Assembly: GCF_029892065.1 (NCBI RefSeq)
Contig: NZ_CP120373.1
Coordinates: forward strand, 4,154,345-4,218,344
DNA from: Sinorhizobium garamanticum
GTDB lineage: Bacteria; Pseudomonadota; Alphaproteobacteria; Rhizobiales; Rhizobiaceae
DNA: 64,000 nucleotides
Direction: 5' to 3'
The position numbers were made by a program, and so were the translations under genes. The notes under the pieces are model-generated. The model worked only from the letters and a program-made list of their open reading frames with translations, was not told the origin of the DNA and did not search any database. Shown here in pieces: positions 1 to 10,534 of this stretch (positions are counted from its first letter, which is position 1; every line of letters begins with the position of its first letter).

Positions 1-94
1 AAGCTTCATCGGACTGTCAGACAAGCATCAAGCAGCCGTCATCGAAGGCGCCTATCGGGGATCGGTCTCAGACCTCCAACCCAGGGTGAACTTC

Positions 95-1453
95 ATGACG
101 AAAGCACTTTTCGCCTCCGCGGCGCTGGCCCTTGTGATGACAACGACGGCGCTTGCCGAGGAGAAGGTCTTTCCGGCGACGCTGAAGGCGCATGCGATCC
201 TGCCGGCCAACACGATCATCGCGGCACCGGCTGATGCGGCGGACTATCTCAAGACCTCCGGAAAATTCACGACGGCCGACCGGAAGCGTGCTGTGGAACT
301 CGCCAGCGTGCCCGGCAAGGACGGCGTTCGCCCGACCGGACTGTCGCTGCCGTTCAATGGCCAGCCAATGCAGGGCTTTTCCGGGATCAAGACGATGCCG
401 GACGGTACCTTCTGGAGCCTTTCCGATAATGGATTCGGCAACAAGCTGAACTCGACCGACGCGATGCTGATGCTCCACCATCTCAAGATCGACTGGGAAG
501 CCGGCAAGGTCGAATCGCTGCAAACGGTATTCCTGTCCGATCCGGACCGCAAAGCACCGTTCCCGATCGTCATGGAAGGCTCGGCCAACCGCTATCTCAC
601 CGGCGCCGATTTCGATGTGGAATCGATCCAGCCGGTCGTCGACGGCTTCTGGGTCGGTGAAGAGTTCGGTCCCTACGTCCTGAAATTCGACACGGCCGGC
701 AAACTGACCGATGTCGTTGCGACCATTGTCGACGGCAAGCCGGTCATGTCGCCTGACAATCCCACCCTGACGCTGCAAGCGGACCCGTCCAAGAAAATGC
801 CGGCCTTCAACCTGAAGCGTTCCGGCGGCTATGAGGGTATGGCGATGTCCAAGGACGGCAGCAAGCTCTATGCCCTGCTCGAGGGGCCGATCTGGACCGA
901 CAATGAATCGGTCGAGCAGGCCAACGGTCGGCCGGCGCTCAGAATCATCGAACTCGATGTCGCGAGCAAAGCATGGACGGGCCGCAGTTGGCTCTATCCG
1001 CTCGCCGAAGGCGGCGAGGCGATCGGCGACTTCAACGTGCTCGACGAGAAGACCGCGCTCGTCATCGAGCGCGACAACGGCGCCGGCACTGTCGACAAGG
1101 CATGCGCAGATCCGAAGGACCCTAAGCCCGACTGCGTCGCGGTCGGCTCCAAGCTCAAGCGCATCTACAAGATCGAGATGACGGATGAAAATGCCGGCAA
1201 GGCGGTACGCAAGATCGGGTACATCGATCTCCTCAAGATCGCCGATCCGGACAACAGAAGGCGCCAGGGCGGCGGTGACGGCTACTACGACATGCCGTTC
1301 GTTACCATCGAGAATGTCGATCGCGTTGACGACACGCATATCATCGTCGGCAACGACAACAACCTGCCCTTCTCCGCCGGCCGCGCAATCGACAAGGCGG
1401 ACGACAATGAGTTCGTGCTGCTGGAAGTCGGAGAATTCCTGAAGGCCGAATGA
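95..1453 (+). CDS. Secreted phytase-like esterase-domain protein
   Basis: A 452-residue protein that begins with a clear Sec signal peptide (TKALFASAALALVM, ending around ALA-EE) and is therefore probably periplasmic. The rest resembles the esterase-like activity of phytase family: a beta-propeller-like chain with repeated motifs such as FSGIKTMPDGTFWSLSDNG, GEEFGPYVLKFD and YEGMAMSKDGSKLYALLEGP. The substrate cannot be read from the sequence; phosphate-ester hydrolysis is a family-level guess. I chose the ATG at 95, which has the purine-rich AGGGTG about 7 bases upstream; an in-frame GTG at 86 is possible. It converges on ppx, with a strong hairpin between them. The polyphosphate genes next door make a phosphate-related role attractive but unproven. 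Confidence 0.8.
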   Translation: MTKALFASAALALVMTTTALAEEKVFPATLKAHAILPANTIIAAPADAADYLKTSGKFTTADRKRAVELASVPGKDGVRPTGLSLPFNGQPMQGFSGIKTMPDGTFWSLSDNGFGNKLNSTDAMLMLHHLKIDWEAGKVESLQTVFLSDPDRKAPFPIVMEGSANRYLTGADFDVESIQPVVDGFWVGEEFGPYVLKFDTAGKLTDVVATIVDGKPVMSPDNPTLTLQADPSKKMPAFNLKRSGGYEGMAMSKDGSKLYALLEGPIWTDNESVEQANGRPALRIIELDVASKAWTGRSWLYPLAEGGEAIGDFNVLDEKTALVIERDNGAGTVDKACADPKDPKPDCVAVGSKLKRIYKIEMTDENAGKAVRKIGYIDLLKIADPDNRRRQGGGDGYYDMPFVTIENVDRVDDTHIIVGNDNNLPFSAGRAIDKADDNEFVLLEVGEFLKAE

Positions 1454-1460
1454 TCAAAAA

Positions 1461-1487
1461 GCGGCTGCGCGACCGACGCGCAGCCGC
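1461..1487. terminator. Bidirectional hairpin between convergent genes
   Basis: A perfect 10-bp GC-rich stem (GCGGCTGCGC / GCGCAGCCGC) with a 7-base loop lies between the stop of the secreted protein and the stop of ppx. A run of A precedes it on the plus strand, giving a T-run for leftward transcripts, so it should terminate ppx best. Confidence 0.7.
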
Positions 1488-1515
1488 CTCTTCACAGACG
1501 AATCGCGTGAGCCAA

Positions 1516-3039
1516 TCAGCTCTCGAAATGGAAGGCGAGTGTCTTGCCCGTCAGTTTGCTGAGCTGCTGAAGGCGACCGTCCAAGCGCTCGCCCTCAAAG
1601 TCGGAATAGTCCGCCGGCACGACGAATTCGAGATCTACATCCGGGCGCGGCGATCGCCGTAAACCGAGATGGCGCGTGACACCCGGCATCGATGCCGAGA
1701 AAAGATAGGCGACGCGCAGCAGGCCGCCCAAAAGTTTGGCGAGTTCAAGCAGGCGCGGCGTCGTGATGCCCGCGAGGGGCTCGGTGGCACCGTCGTCGCT
1801 AAGGCCTTCGAAGCGGTAATAGTTAGCAAGTGCGATATAGGCCCGGCCGGCATGCGTAATGCCGGAAAAGGACGAGTGCGCGATGATGTTGAGCGCCTGC
1901 AGACCGCGATAGTCCGGATGGGCCCGCCAACTGATGTCGGCGAGCAAGCAGGCGGCCTGACGGTATCTGCTCTCCTCTTCCGTCTCCTCCACGCCGAAGT
2001 GCGTAACCATGCGTCCGGTCCATTCCGCGAGTTCACGGGCATGTTCCGGCGAGCGGGCACGCAGGATCGCGATCTCGTCGGCGGCCGTCAGCAAGGGGTC
2101 CTGCAGGCGTTCGGCTTCAGAAAGAAGCGAGAAGAGATAGCCTTCCCGAACGCCGAGTGCGGAGAAAGAGATTCGCTCCGGCTTCATGATCGAGAGCGCC
2201 TCCTGCATCGTCACAGCCCCGAAGGGCAGCAGGCTGCGGCGGCTCTTGGAGATTGTCGCGTAGGCGGAAGGTTTGATGTTCTTCGGCTCGATCACCTCGG
2301 GCAGGAGAGACATCGCCTCGTCATAGGAAATCTCGTAGCCCTGCATCATATGCAGCGGGTAGTTGCGTGTCTCCATATGCAGCTTGGCGATCGATCGCCA
2401 TGTACCGCCGACGGCATAGAACGTGCGCCCGGTGCCGCCTTTGAGAACGGCCGCCTCCTTCATGAACTTGCGGACCCAAGTCCGAGCCTTGGACAACGAA
2501 CCGTTGCTGTGTTCGAAGAGCCGGATACCGCCGAGCGGCAGGGTAATACCTTTGCCGATGCGCTTGCCATTCACATCGACGAGTTCGAGGGAACCGCCGC
2601 CGAGGTCGCCGACGATCCCGTCAGGATCGTGATAGCCGCTGACGATGCCCATTGCGGAGAAATGGGCTTCCTGCTCGCCGGTGAGGATACGCACCTTGCA
2701 GCCCAGGATGGCTTCGGCCCTTTCGATGAAAGACGGACCGTTGGAGGCTTCTCGCGCAGCGGCCGTCGCCAGCGCATACATCGTGGTGGCGCGCGCCTGA
2801 TCGGACAGGGCGCGGAAGCGCTGCAGCGCCTTCAGCGCCCGTTCGACGTTCTCCTCCGCCATCCGGCCTGTCGCGTCGATGCCCTTGCCGAGGCCGCACA
2901 TCACCTTTTCGTTGAAAAGCACCGCCGGCGCGCGGCTGAGCCCTTCGTAGACGACAAGGCGAATAGAGTTGGAACCGATATCCACAACGGAGACCGGGCG
3001 GATGCCGGGCAAACGCCCCTGCGCTTCAGATTCGACCAT
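1516..3039 (-). CDS. ppx: Exopolyphosphatase, Ppx/GppA family
   Basis: Removes terminal phosphate from inorganic polyphosphate (or pppGpp in GppA-type members). The 507-residue product carries the ASKHA-fold nucleotide motifs near its start (VDIGSNSIRLVVYEG) and the second phosphate loop GDLGGGSLELV, followed by the C-terminal helical domain with an HD-like region (WRAHPDYRGL, AHSSFSG). The start at 3039 (MVESEAQG) lies 12 bases downstream of the ppk stop; an earlier ATG at 3063 would overlap ppk by 13 bases. It is the last gene of the leftward unit with ppk, so synthesis and breakdown of polyphosphate are co-transcribed. Confidence 0.93.
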   Translation of the reverse strand: MVESEAQGRLPGIRPVSVVDIGSNSIRLVVYEGLSRAPAVLFNEKVMCGLGKGIDATGRMAEENVERALKALQRFRALSDQARATTMYALATAAAREASNGPSFIERAEAILGCKVRILTGEQEAHFSAMGIVSGYHDPDGIVGDLGGGSLELVDVNGKRIGKGITLPLGGIRLFEHSNGSLSKARTWVRKFMKEAAVLKGGTGRTFYAVGGTWRSIAKLHMETRNYPLHMMQGYEISYDEAMSLLPEVIEPKNIKPSAYATISKSRRSLLPFGAVTMQEALSIMKPERISFSALGVREGYLFSLLSEAERLQDPLLTAADEIAILRARSPEHARELAEWTGRMVTHFGVEETEEESRYRQAACLLADISWRAHPDYRGLQALNIIAHSSFSGITHAGRAYIALANYYRFEGLSDDGATEPLAGITTPRLLELAKLLGGLLRVAYLFSASMPGVTRHLGLRRSPRPDVDLEFVVPADYSDFEGERLDGRLQQLSKLTGKTLAFHFES

Positions 3040-3050
3040 GCAATTCCAGT

Positions 3051-5243
3051 TTACTTGCGCCAACCGCTTTTCCAGCCGGCAATCAGCTTTGGTGCACTGG
3101 ATTTCAGAGCCTCGCCCCGGCCCGAGAGGCTGGGGTTGGTCATGAAGTAATGCTGCGCATTGAACGGCTCGGCATCCTTGCCGACTTCCATGCGGCGCGA
3201 CGTGCCGTCCGGAAGAATCTCGTAGCTCTGCTGGTTGTCGATGAGATTGCCCAGCATGATCTGCGAAAGAACCTGTTCGTGCACAGTCCGGTTGATGAGA
3301 GGCACAAGCGTCTCGACCCGCCGATCCAGATTGCGCGGCATAATATCCGCGGAGCCGATATAGACAAGTGCATTTTCGGACGGAAGGCCGTGGCCATTGC
3401 CGAAGCAGAATATGCGCGAATGCTCAAGGAAACGTCCGACGATCGATTTGACCCGGATATTGTCGGAGAGGCCGGGCACCTGCGGACGCAGGCAGCAGAT
3501 GCCACGCACGACGAGGTCGATTTCGACGCCGGCGCGGCTCGCCTTATAGAGCGAGTCGATGATTTCCGGATCGACGAGCGAGTTCATCTTCATCCAGATC
3601 GCGGCAGGACGGCCCGCCTCTGCATGCCCGATCTCTTCCTCGATATGCTTGAGGATCCGCGGGCGCAGCGTGTGCGGCGACACCGCCAGCTTCATGCCAG
3701 CTTCCGGTTCACCATAGCCGGTGATGAAATTGAAGATGTTCGCCATGTCGTGGGCAATCACCGGGTTGCAGGTGAAGAACGACAGGTCGGTGTAGATCTT
3801 CGCGGTCACCGGGTGATAGTTGCCGGTGCCGAGGTGGCAATAGGTCCTGAGCTTGCCTTCCTCCCGGCGCACGACCATCGACATCTTGGCGTGTGTTTTG
3901 AGCTCGATGAATCCGAAGACGACCTGAACGCCAGCGCGCTCCAGATCGCGCGCCCAGCGGATGTTTGCCTCTTCATCGAATCGCGCCTTGAGCTCGACAA
4001 GCGCCGTCACCGATTTGCCCGCGTCGGCGGCGTCGATCAGGGCACGCACGATCGGGCTGTCGTTCGAGGTGCGGTAGAGCGTCTGCTTGATCGCCAGCAC
4101 GTCCGGATCGCGCGCCGCCTGCAGGAGGAACTGCACGACGACGTCGAAGGATTCGTACGGGTGATGGACCACCATGTCCTTTTCGCGGATTGCCGCCAGG
4201 CAATCGCCGGCATGCTCGCGCACGCGCTCGGGGAAGCGCGGATTGTAAGGCTCGAAGCGCAGATCCTCGCGCGGGGCCCTGGTGATTTCCGAAAGCGTGT
4301 TGAGCGCAAGGAGGCCTGGCAGCACCGCGATGCGGTTATCCGGAACGCCGAGCTCTTGCACCACGAACTGGCGCAGCGATGCCGGCATTTCCGAATCCGT
4401 TTCGATGCGGATGACCGAACCGCGACGGCGGCGCTTGAGGGCCGTCTCGAAGAAGCGGACGAGGTCTTCTGCCTCTTCCTCGACTTCGATATCGCTGTCA
4501 CGAATGATACGGAAGGTTCCCGAACCCTGCACCTCGTAGCCCGGGAAAAGGCGGTCGATGAACTGGCTGACCACGTCCTCGAGCGTGATGTAGCGGATGA
4601 CATTCTTCACATCCGGCAGGCGGATAAACCGGTCGAGCGCCACCGGAAGGCGCAGCAGCGCCGTCATCGGCTCGCGTCCGGTCTTGCTGGCGAGCTGCAG
4701 CCCGATCGAAAAGCCGAGATTGGGGATGAACGGGAAAGGATGCGCCGGATCGATCGACAGCGGCGTCAACACCGGGAAGATCGACTGATCGAATTCGTTG
4801 GCGAGCCAGCTCCGGTCCTGCGCGGACAACGAGGCGGGACGGACGATGAGGATGTCTTCCTTCGCGAGATATTGCTGCAGTACGGCGAGCGACGCCTGCT
4901 GCTCCATCTGCAGGTTGTCGATTTCCTTGAGAATATCGTCGAGCTGTTCGGCCGGCGTCTTGCCGTCGGGGCTGCGAAGCACAATCCCCTGGCGCACCTG
5001 GCCTTCGATACCGGCGACGCGGACCATGAAGAACTCGTCGAGGTTGGCGGCCGAAATCGACAGGAAGCGAACACGCTCGAGCAACGGATGCGCCGTGTTC
5101 AGCGTTTCCTCAAGGACGCGACGGTTGAACTGAAGCCAGGAGAATTCGCGATTGATAAAGCGCTCGGGGCTCGTCAGCAGGTCTAGCTGCTCCGCAGACG
5201 CCTCGTGTTCCATGATTGCAGACGTCGCGCTATCCATTCCCAT
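3051..5243 (-). CDS. ppk: Polyphosphate kinase 1
   Basis: Catalyses reversible transfer of the ATP gamma-phosphate to a growing polyphosphate chain. The 730-residue length is normal for PPK1. Visible family features are the N-terminal [18 protein letters not shown] segment, the phospholipase-D-like domains, and the autophosphorylated histidine in the motif [10 protein letters not shown] with the following [10 protein letters not shown] block. It lies 59 bases downstream of hdaA and just upstream of ppx, all leftward. Linkage of a DnaA regulator to polyphosphate metabolism is a recurring alphaproteobacterial arrangement. Confidence 0.96.
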   Translation of the reverse strand: MGMDSATSAIMEHEASAEQLDLLTSPERFINREFSWLQFNRRVLEETLNTAHPLLERVRFLSISAANLDEFFMVRVAGIEGQVRQGIVLRSPDGKTPAEQLDDILKEIDNLQMEQQASLAVLQQYLAKEDILIVRPASLSAQDRSWLANEFDQSIFPVLTPLSIDPAHPFPFIPNLGFSIGLQLASKTGREPMTALLRLPVALDRFIRLPDVKNVIRYITLEDVVSQFIDRLFPGYEVQGSGTFRIIRDSDIEVEEEAEDLVRFFETALKRRRRGSVIRIETDSEMPASLRQFVVQELGVPDNRIAVLPGLLALNTLSEITRAPREDLRFEPYNPRFPERVREHAGDCLAAIREKDMVVHHPYESFDVVVQFLLQAARDPDVLAIKQTLYRTSNDSPIVRALIDAADAGKSVTALVELKARFDEEANIRWARDLERAGVQVVFGFIELKTHAKMSMVVRREEGKLRTYCHLGTGNYHPVTAKIYTDLSFFTCNPVIAHDMANIFNFITGYGEPEAGMKLAVSPHTLRPRILKHIEEEIGHAEAGRPAAIWMKMNSLVDPEIIDSLYKASRAGVEIDLVVRGICCLRPQVPGLSDNIRVKSIVGRFLEHSRIFCFGNGHGLPSENALVYIGSADIMPRNLDRRVETLVPLINRTVHEQVLSQIMLGNLIDNQQSYEILPDGTSRRMEVGKDAEPFNAQHYFMTNPSLSGRGEALKSSAPKLIAGWKSGWRK

Positions 5244-5302
5244 CAGACCCCATTATTCCAACCCTTACGCGCTATCCCACTTTGACGACGGAACTGTGAC
5301 AG

Positions 5303-5992
5303 TCAATCGGACAGGTGGGGATTTCCAAGCTCTGCCAGCACCTCCGCCGCCAGGGCGCGGGTGAGCCGCGTGCCGCGCGCAAGTGCCAAGTGGTCCAGTC
5401 GCTCGACGATCGTCTGAGCCGCCTCCAGCGAGCGCTCCATACGCGCGACGATATAGGCAACAAGGCGCTCATCGACGAAAAGCTGGCGATCGGCGAAGAG
5501 CTTGATGAGCACCTGCGTCAACAGCTCGTCGTCAGGCTCGCCGATTTCGACGACCGTCGCAGCCTTCAGGCGCGAGCGGAGATCGGGAAGCGTCACCGGC
5601 CATGACATCGGCCACAGGCGCGATGTTATCAGTAGCGCGGTGCCGTGCTGGCGCACGCTGTTGATGACATGGAAGAGCGCCGTATCATCGAAGCCCTGGC
5701 GATCGGCATCCTCGAAGAGAACCGGCTTTCTTGCAGCAATGTCGGCGGCATCCGAGCCGGCGACGGGATGAATCGTCTCGGCCCCCGCCCTTTCCCGCCA
5801 AATGCTGGCAAGATGCGACTTCCCGGAGCCGACCGGTCCGGCGATGATGACGACAGGCGATGGCCAATCGGGCCAATGGTCGACGATAGCGATGGCCGCA
5901 CTCAGCCGGTCGGAAACGAGCAGATCCTCGCGACCGGTTGCCGGATCATGGCCGAAGGCGAGCGGCAGTTGTTCGAACGGACGTCTTGTCAT
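5303..5992 (-). CDS. hdaA: DnaA-related replication regulator HdaA
   Basis: A 229-residue DnaA-like AAA+ protein without the DNA-binding domain IV, which matches Hda/HdaA, the partner of the sliding clamp that stimulates ATP hydrolysis by DnaA. The clamp-binding peptide QLPLAF is at residues 8-13 and the Walker A loop GPVGSGKS follows. The start is the ATG of MTRRPFEQLPLAF; the open frame extends upstream, but that part is low-complexity and lacks family similarity. It sits 25 bases downstream of the AI-2E family gene and upstream of ppk, probably in one operon. The sensor region is present, so it looks intact. Confidence 0.88.
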   Translation of the reverse strand: MTRRPFEQLPLAFGHDPATGREDLLVSDRLSAAIAIVDHWPDWPSPVVIIAGPVGSGKSHLASIWRERAGAETIHPVAGSDAADIAARKPVLFEDADRQGFDDTALFHVINSVRQHGTALLITSRLWPMSWPVTLPDLRSRLKAATVVEIGEPDDELLTQVLIKLFADRQLFVDERLVAYIVARMERSLEAAQTIVERLDHLALARGTRLTRALAAEVLAELGNPHLSD

Positions 5993-6017
5993 GCTGTACT
6001 CTGGACAATGGCGCGGC

Positions 6018-7139
6018 TCAGCCGGGCTCTTGGCCTTCTGACTGCTTCTCCGCGGCTGTCCTATGCCCGTGATAGAGATCACTATCAAGGTACCGCTGTA
6101 TACCGAAGCGGACAAGGACGCCGATCGCGGCGGCGGCCGGCACGGCGACGAGAAGACCGACGAAGCCGAAGAGAGCACCGAAGGCGAGCAGGGCGAACAT
6201 CAGCCAGACGGGGTGGAGACCGACGCTCTTGCCGACCAGCTTCGGCTGCAGAATGTTGCCCTCGAGGAACTGGCCGCTGAAGAACACGGCCAACACCAGC
6301 GCGATCGTAAGATAATTCGGCCAAAACTGGACCAATGCCACACCAACCGCCAGCACGAGACCCACCATCGAGCCGACATAGGGGATGAAGCTGATCATGC
6401 CGGCGAAAAGCCCGATCAGCAGCCCGAAATTGAGGCCGACGAGCGACAGGCCGATGGCGTAGTAGAGGCCGAGGATAATGCACAGCGAACCCTGGCCGCG
6501 AACGAAGCCGGCGATGGTCGTGTTCATGTCGCGGGCGATCTGGCGGACGATGTCGACATAGTCGCGCGGGATCCAGCTGTCGAGTTTTTCGACCATGCGG
6601 TCCCAGTCGAGCAGCAGATAGAACGCCACGACAGGCGTGATGATAAAGAGCGAAAGAATGTCCAGCAGTGCCATGCCGGAGTTCCACAGTTGCTGGAACA
6701 GTGTGCCCAGGAAACTTGCGCCCTGTTCGAGCAGCTTGGCCGAATTCTGCTTGATCGCCGTCATCTGGGCCGCAAGCCAGTCCGGAAGCAGCGCCGTCTG
6801 GCTATCCGTCAGGAAGGCCTGGAGGCTGGCAATATAGCCGGGCATCCTCTGGACGAAGTCGGCCGCTTGCGTGAAGATCAACGGGATGACGATCATCAGC
6901 GACAGCGCCAGCACGACGACGAAGGCAACAAGAATGACGATGGTCGCCATCAACCGGCTGAGGCCCAAACGCTGCAGCCGGTCGGCGACCGGATCGAGGA
7001 AATAGGCGAGCGCCATGCCGGCGAGAAACGGCAACAGGATCGAGCTGAAGAGCGTCAGGAAGACTATGAAGCCGGCGAGCACCAGCAGCCAGAAGACGAC
7101 CTGGCGCTTAAGACTGATACCGCTGACCTGACTGCCCAT
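6018..7139 (-). CDS. AI-2E transporter/PerM family membrane protein
   Basis: A 373-residue polytopic protein of the AI-2E exporter/PerM family. There are two hydrophobic segments near the N-terminus ([34 protein letters not shown]), an amphipathic middle region, and a C-terminal cluster of membrane segments including the family block [24 protein letters not shown] and [23 protein letters not shown]. Substrates of most family members are unknown; despite the family name, autoinducer-2 transport should not be assumed. The start at 7139 ([13 protein letters not shown]) is preferred to a longer frame with an arginine-rich leader. It is the first gene of the hdaA-ppk-ppx unit, and its promoter must lie in the 251-base divergent gap to purM. 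Confidence 0.85.
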   Translation of the reverse strand: MGSQVSGISLKRQVVFWLLVLAGFIVFLTLFSSILLPFLAGMALAYFLDPVADRLQRLGLSRLMATIVILVAFVVVLALSLMIVIPLIFTQAADFVQRMPGYIASLQAFLTDSQTALLPDWLAAQMTAIKQNSAKLLEQGASFLGTLFQQLWNSGMALLDILSLFIITPVVAFYLLLDWDRMVEKLDSWIPRDYVDIVRQIARDMNTTIAGFVRGQGSLCIILGLYYAIGLSLVGLNFGLLIGLFAGMISFIPYVGSMVGLVLAVGVALVQFWPNYLTIALVLAVFFSGQFLEGNILQPKLVGKSVGLHPVWLMFALLAFGALFGFVGLLVAVPAAAAIGVLVRFGIQRYLDSDLYHGHRTAAEKQSEGQEPG

Positions 7140-7390
7140 TGCGCTCCCCGTCCCGCGTCTGGCGCAAGCGCCTCGCGTTCCATTCATTTGGACGAGATAG
7201 GGCGCGGTGCGCACACTGGTCAAGCCCGGCGCCGTTCACGCGGAGGCAAATCGGGCCCTCGCCGGTCGAAACACGGTGGGATGCGGGTAAAATGGCAAAA
7301 AAAGCCGGCAAGCGCCGGGAGTTGGCTTGCACTCCTTGTCCCGCCGTGCCAATCGCATCCGCAAAATTCGACGAGCCTTGGAGAACGAGC

Positions 7391-8461
7391 ATGAGCCAGT
7401 CGGGCAAGAATGGTCTCACCTATAGCGACGCAGGCGTCGACATCGATGCCGGCAACCTGATGGTGGAGAAGATCAAACCCCATGTGCGCTCCACGCGACG
7501 CCCGGGAGCCGATGGCGAGATTGGCGGTTTCGGCGGTCTCTTCGATCTCAAAGCTGCCGGTTTCACCGACCCGGTGCTGGTTGCGGCAAACGACGGCGTC
7601 GGCACCAAGCTCAAGATCGCCATCGACGCGAACAAGCACGATACGGTCGGCATCGATCTCGTCGCCATGTGCGTCAATGATCTCGTCGTGCAGGGCGCGG
7701 AACCGCTGTTCTTCCTCGACTATTTCGCGACCGGCAAGCTCGACCCTGACCAGGGTGCCGCGATCGTCGCCGGTATCGCCGCCGGCTGCCGGGATGCGGG
7801 CTGCGCGCTGATTGGCGGGGAGACGGCCGAAATGCCGGGCATGTATTCAGGCGGCGACTACGATCTCGCCGGCTTTGCCGTCGGCGCTGCCGAGCGCGGC
7901 CAGCTGCTGCCGGCGGGCGACATTGCCGAAGGTGACGTCATCCTCGGCCTCGTCTCGTCCGGCGTACACTCGAACGGCTACTCGCTGGTGCGCAAGATCG
8001 TTGCGCTGTCGGGACTGGCTTGGGACGCGCCGGCCCCGTTCGGCGAAGGCACACTCGCCGATCTCCTGCTGACGCCGACGCGCATCTACGTGAAGCCGTT
8101 GCTGAAGGCGATCCGCGAGACGGGAGCGATCAAGGCGCTCGCGCATATTACCGGCGGCGGATTTCCCGAAAACATTCCGCGCGTACTGCCGAAGCACCTT
8201 GCCGCCGAGATCGACCTCGACGCGATCAAGCCGCCGGCGGTCTTCTCCTGGCTTGCCAAGACTGGCGGCGTCGCCGCCAATGAGATGCTGCGCACGTTCA
8301 ACTGCGGCGTCGGCATGATCGCCGTCGTTCCGGCGACGGAGGCTGAAAAGGTCGCGACGATACTCACTGGCGAAGGCGAGACCGTCTTCACGCTCGGCCG
8401 CATGGTCGCGCGTGCCGAGGGCGCCGCAGGTACGATCTACAAGGGCAGCCTCTCCCTATGA
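7391..8461 (+). CDS. purM: Phosphoribosylformylglycinamidine cyclo-ligase
   Basis: Step 5 of purine biosynthesis: ATP-dependent ring closure of FGAM to aminoimidazole ribotide. The 356-residue product shows the AIR-synthase hallmarks: [13 protein letters not shown] at the start, [10 protein letters not shown], the glycine-rich [11 protein letters not shown] block and [16 protein letters not shown]. The start ATG of [11 protein letters not shown] is preceded by GGAGAACG; upstream in-frame codons give no family similarity. The stop overlaps the purN start by four bases (ATGA), indicating translational coupling. Confidence 0.97.
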   Translation: MSQSGKNGLTYSDAGVDIDAGNLMVEKIKPHVRSTRRPGADGEIGGFGGLFDLKAAGFTDPVLVAANDGVGTKLKIAIDANKHDTVGIDLVAMCVNDLVVQGAEPLFFLDYFATGKLDPDQGAAIVAGIAAGCRDAGCALIGGETAEMPGMYSGGDYDLAGFAVGAAERGQLLPAGDIAEGDVILGLVSSGVHSNGYSLVRKIVALSGLAWDAPAPFGEGTLADLLLTPTRIYVKPLLKAIRETGAIKALAHITGGGFPENIPRVLPKHLAAEIDLDAIKPPAVFSWLAKTGGVAANEMLRTFNCGVGMIAVVPATEAEKVATILTGEGETVFTLGRMVARAEGAAGTIYKGSLSL

Positions 8462-9120
8462 GCGCGACTACGGCTAAGAAGCGGGTCGTCGTCTTCATTT
8501 CCGGCGGCGGCTCGAACATGCTTTCGCTGGCAAAGGCAGCAGCGGAACCGGACTTTCCCGCCGAAGTCATTGCAGTGATTGCTGACAAGGCGGAAGCCGG
8601 TGGCCTGGCCAAGGCGGCCGCCCTCGGCATCCCGACGTTTTCGTTCGTCCGAAAGGATTTCGACAGCAAGGAAGCGCACGAAGCGGCGATTCTCGCGGAA
8701 CTCGAGCGGCTCCGGCCCGACATCATCTGCCTTGCCGGCTATATGCGGCTGCTGTCGGCAGCATTCATCCAGCGTCATGAGGGCCGCATCCTCAATATTC
8801 ATCCGTCGCTGCTGCCGCTGTTTCCGGGGCTCCACACCCATCAGCGGGCGATCGATGCCGGCATGCGGCTTGCCGGCTGCACGGTTCATTTTGTCACCGA
8901 AGGCATGGACGACGGCCCGATCATCGCCCAGGCCGCGGTTCCGGTTCTGGCCGGCGACACGGCGGAAACGCTTGCCGCGCGCGTTCTGACCGTTGAACAC
9001 AAGATCTACCCGATGGCGCTGAGGCTCGTTGCCGAGGGCAAAATCGAAATGAAAGATGGGCGGGCTGCGAGCCATGCGGTCGGCGAGGCATCGGGCATCC
9101 TCGTTTCTCCCGCAATCTGA
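8458..9120 (+). CDS. purN: Phosphoribosylglycinamide formyltransferase
   Basis: Transfers a formyl group from 10-formyltetrahydrofolate to GAR in step 3 of purine synthesis. The 220-residue product has the N-terminal [11 protein letters not shown] phosphate-binding loop, the [16 protein letters not shown] motif with the catalytic histidine, and [17 protein letters not shown] with the catalytic aspartate. It overlaps purM by four bases. The last codons and the stop lie inside the first copy of a 21-bp tandem duplication (9106-9147), so an identical TGA is repeated 21 bases downstream. Confidence 0.97.
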   Translation: MSATTAKKRVVVFISGGGSNMLSLAKAAAEPDFPAEVIAVIADKAEAGGLAKAAALGIPTFSFVRKDFDSKEAHEAAILAELERLRPDIICLAGYMRLLSAAFIQRHEGRILNIHPSLLPLFPGLHTHQRAIDAGMRLAGCTVHFVTEGMDDGPIIAQAAVPVLAGDTAETLAARVLTVEHKIYPMALRLVAEGKIEMKDGRAASHAVGEASGILVSPAI

Positions 9121-9147
9121 CCCAGGTCTCCCGCAATCTGACCCAGA
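9106..9147 (+). repeat. 21-bp tandem duplication spanning the purN stop
   Basis: Two adjacent 21-bp units (9106-9126 and 9127-9147) that differ only in the last base (G versus A). The first unit contains the final purN codons and its TGA. Because 21 is a multiple of three, the frame after the stop repeats the same codons. It looks like a recent slippage or duplication event. Confidence 0.9.
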
Positions 9148-9157
9148 TCGTTGCCCG

Positions 9158-10534
9158 TCACCTCGCCGCCGCGAGCCTTCGGTCGAGCGCGTCGAGCACG
9201 CGGCGAGTCAAGGCGGGATAGTCCTCGTCGAAATGGTGGCCACCCTCGATGGCGACCACGTCCACGCGCGAAGATTTCAGATCCGGGCAAGCGTCGTCGT
9301 CCTCCTGCGTACCGTAGATGCATTGGACGAGCGACGGGTCGATTGCCTTGATGTCGTCGACCGGGTCGCCCCCCTCACCCTCCGCACCCAGCCAGCCGAG
9401 AACCGAGATCTTGTAGTCGGCATGATGCGAGAGCGCCATGAGCGTGAGCTGGCGCACGCGCGCACGATCGGATGGCGGGAGCAGGTTGTAGGTGCGCGGC
9501 AGGATGTCGGCGCCGAAGGAATAGCCGATTAGCAGGACGTTTCGGACATTCCAGCGCTTTCGATAATAGGTAATGATCCGCGCAAGATCGTCGGCGGTCG
9601 CTTGCGGCTGGCGTTCGGACCAGAAATAGCGCAGCGAATCCACCCCGACGACCGGAACGCCCTCTCGTTGCAGCACATTGCCGACCTCCTTGTCGATATC
9701 CCTCCAGCCGCCGTCGCCCGAATAGATCACGGCCATCGTGTCGCGCGTGGGCTCCGCATCGAGGATCGTCAGCGGAAGGCCGAAAGGGTTTTCGGCTTCG
9801 CCGCCCTCTGCGAGCACTCCGGAAAGCGCATCCGAAAGCGCTGTATAGGCATCATCCCCGGTATCACGCGTCTCGATCTCCGGATGTTTGGCGAGAAGCG
9901 CAGTCACGTGATCCTTCCCTGCGGCGGAAGCAGTTGGCGAAAACGTAACCGTCACGGGATCGGGCAACGATCCGTCGGTCAAACCATAGACCATGCGATC
10001 GCCCTCTCGAACCTTCTCGGCCGGCGTACAGAGCTGCTTCGTCAATGCGACGCCCTCTTCGGGATCGACCGCAAGCGTCTGACCGATGGTCGCGGGCGGG
10101 GATTGCGCGGCGATCGCCAGCGCCATGGCGCCGCCGGCGCCGACGCCCGCGACGATCGGCGGTCGATAAGCGCTGTTTTTGGCAGCGCGCTGAACCTGCT
10201 GGCTCAGCGATTCGATATCCGAAACCGCGTAGATGCAGCCGCCGTCATCCTTGGCAAGCGAAGCGAGATATGCCTTGAGATCGATGCCGATGACGAGCGC
10301 CTTGTCGTTTGCAAGCGCACGCGCGACCCCGTCTTCCTTCGCGGTCCATCCGGCGGTATCCGAAAGGAGCACAACGACCGCGGAAGCCTCGTCCTCGGGG
10401 AAAAGAATATGCGGCGACGGGATCATGCCGGTGTCGAATTGCGGTGCGTCGTCGGCCCACGTATGCAATGAGGCTGCTGCCCCGATCAGTGCCGCGGAAA
10501 AGGCAAGCTTCCAGATCTTTCTGATGCCGGTCAT
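9158..10534 (-). CDS. acvB: AcvB/VirJ-type periplasmic lysyl-PG hydrolase
   Basis: A 458-residue exported protein with a signal peptide (LAFSAALIGAAASLHTWA). The C-terminal half is a VirJ-type alpha/beta hydrolase: YSGDGGWRDIDKEVGN, then the nucleophile elbow IGYSFGAD (serine) and a late histidine (EGGHHFDED). Agrobacterium AcvB hydrolyses lysyl-phosphatidylglycerol made by LpiA, which fits the neighbour. Its ATG overlaps the lpiA stop (ATGA), so the two are translationally coupled. The first ~200 residues form a second, more divergent hydrolase-like domain, as in AcvB but not in short VirJ proteins. Confidence 0.9.
   Translation of the reverse strand: MTGIRKIWKLAFSAALIGAAASLHTWADDAPQFDTGMIPSPHILFPEDEASAVVVLLSDTAGWTAKEDGVARALANDKALVIGIDLKAYLASLAKDDGGCIYAVSDIESLSQQVQRAAKNSAYRPPIVAGVGAGGAMALAIAAQSPPATIGQTLAVDPEEGVALTKQLCTPAEKVREGDRMVYGLTDGSLPDPVTVTFSPTASAAGKDHVTALLAKHPEIETRDTGDDAYTALSDALSGVLAEGGEAENPFGLPLTILDAEPTRDTMAVIYSGDGGWRDIDKEVGNVLQREGVPVVGVDSLRYFWSERQPQATADDLARIITYYRKRWNVRNVLLIGYSFGADILPRTYNLLPPSDRARVRQLTLMALSHHADYKISVLGWLGAEGEGGDPVDDIKAIDPSLVQCIYGTQEDDDACPDLKSSRVDVVAIEGGHHFDEDYPALTRRVLDALDRRLAAAR

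Noticed and set aside
1-94. The first 94 bases as the tail of another gene
   Set aside because: One frame is open but short, without recognisable protein sequence; too little is visible to call.
6018-7139. Autoinducer-2 exporter as a specific function
   Set aside because: The family name is broader than the evidence; most members have other or unknown substrates.
7300-7390. A CIRCE-like or heat-shock promoter upstream of purM (TTGCACTCC)
   Set aside because: Only half of the element is present; the matching inverted half is missing.
9106-9147. Tandem repeat considered as the start of a repeat array or CRISPR
   Set aside because: Only two units, no spacers, and it includes the purN stop. 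No CRISPR-like periodicity occurs anywhere in the window.
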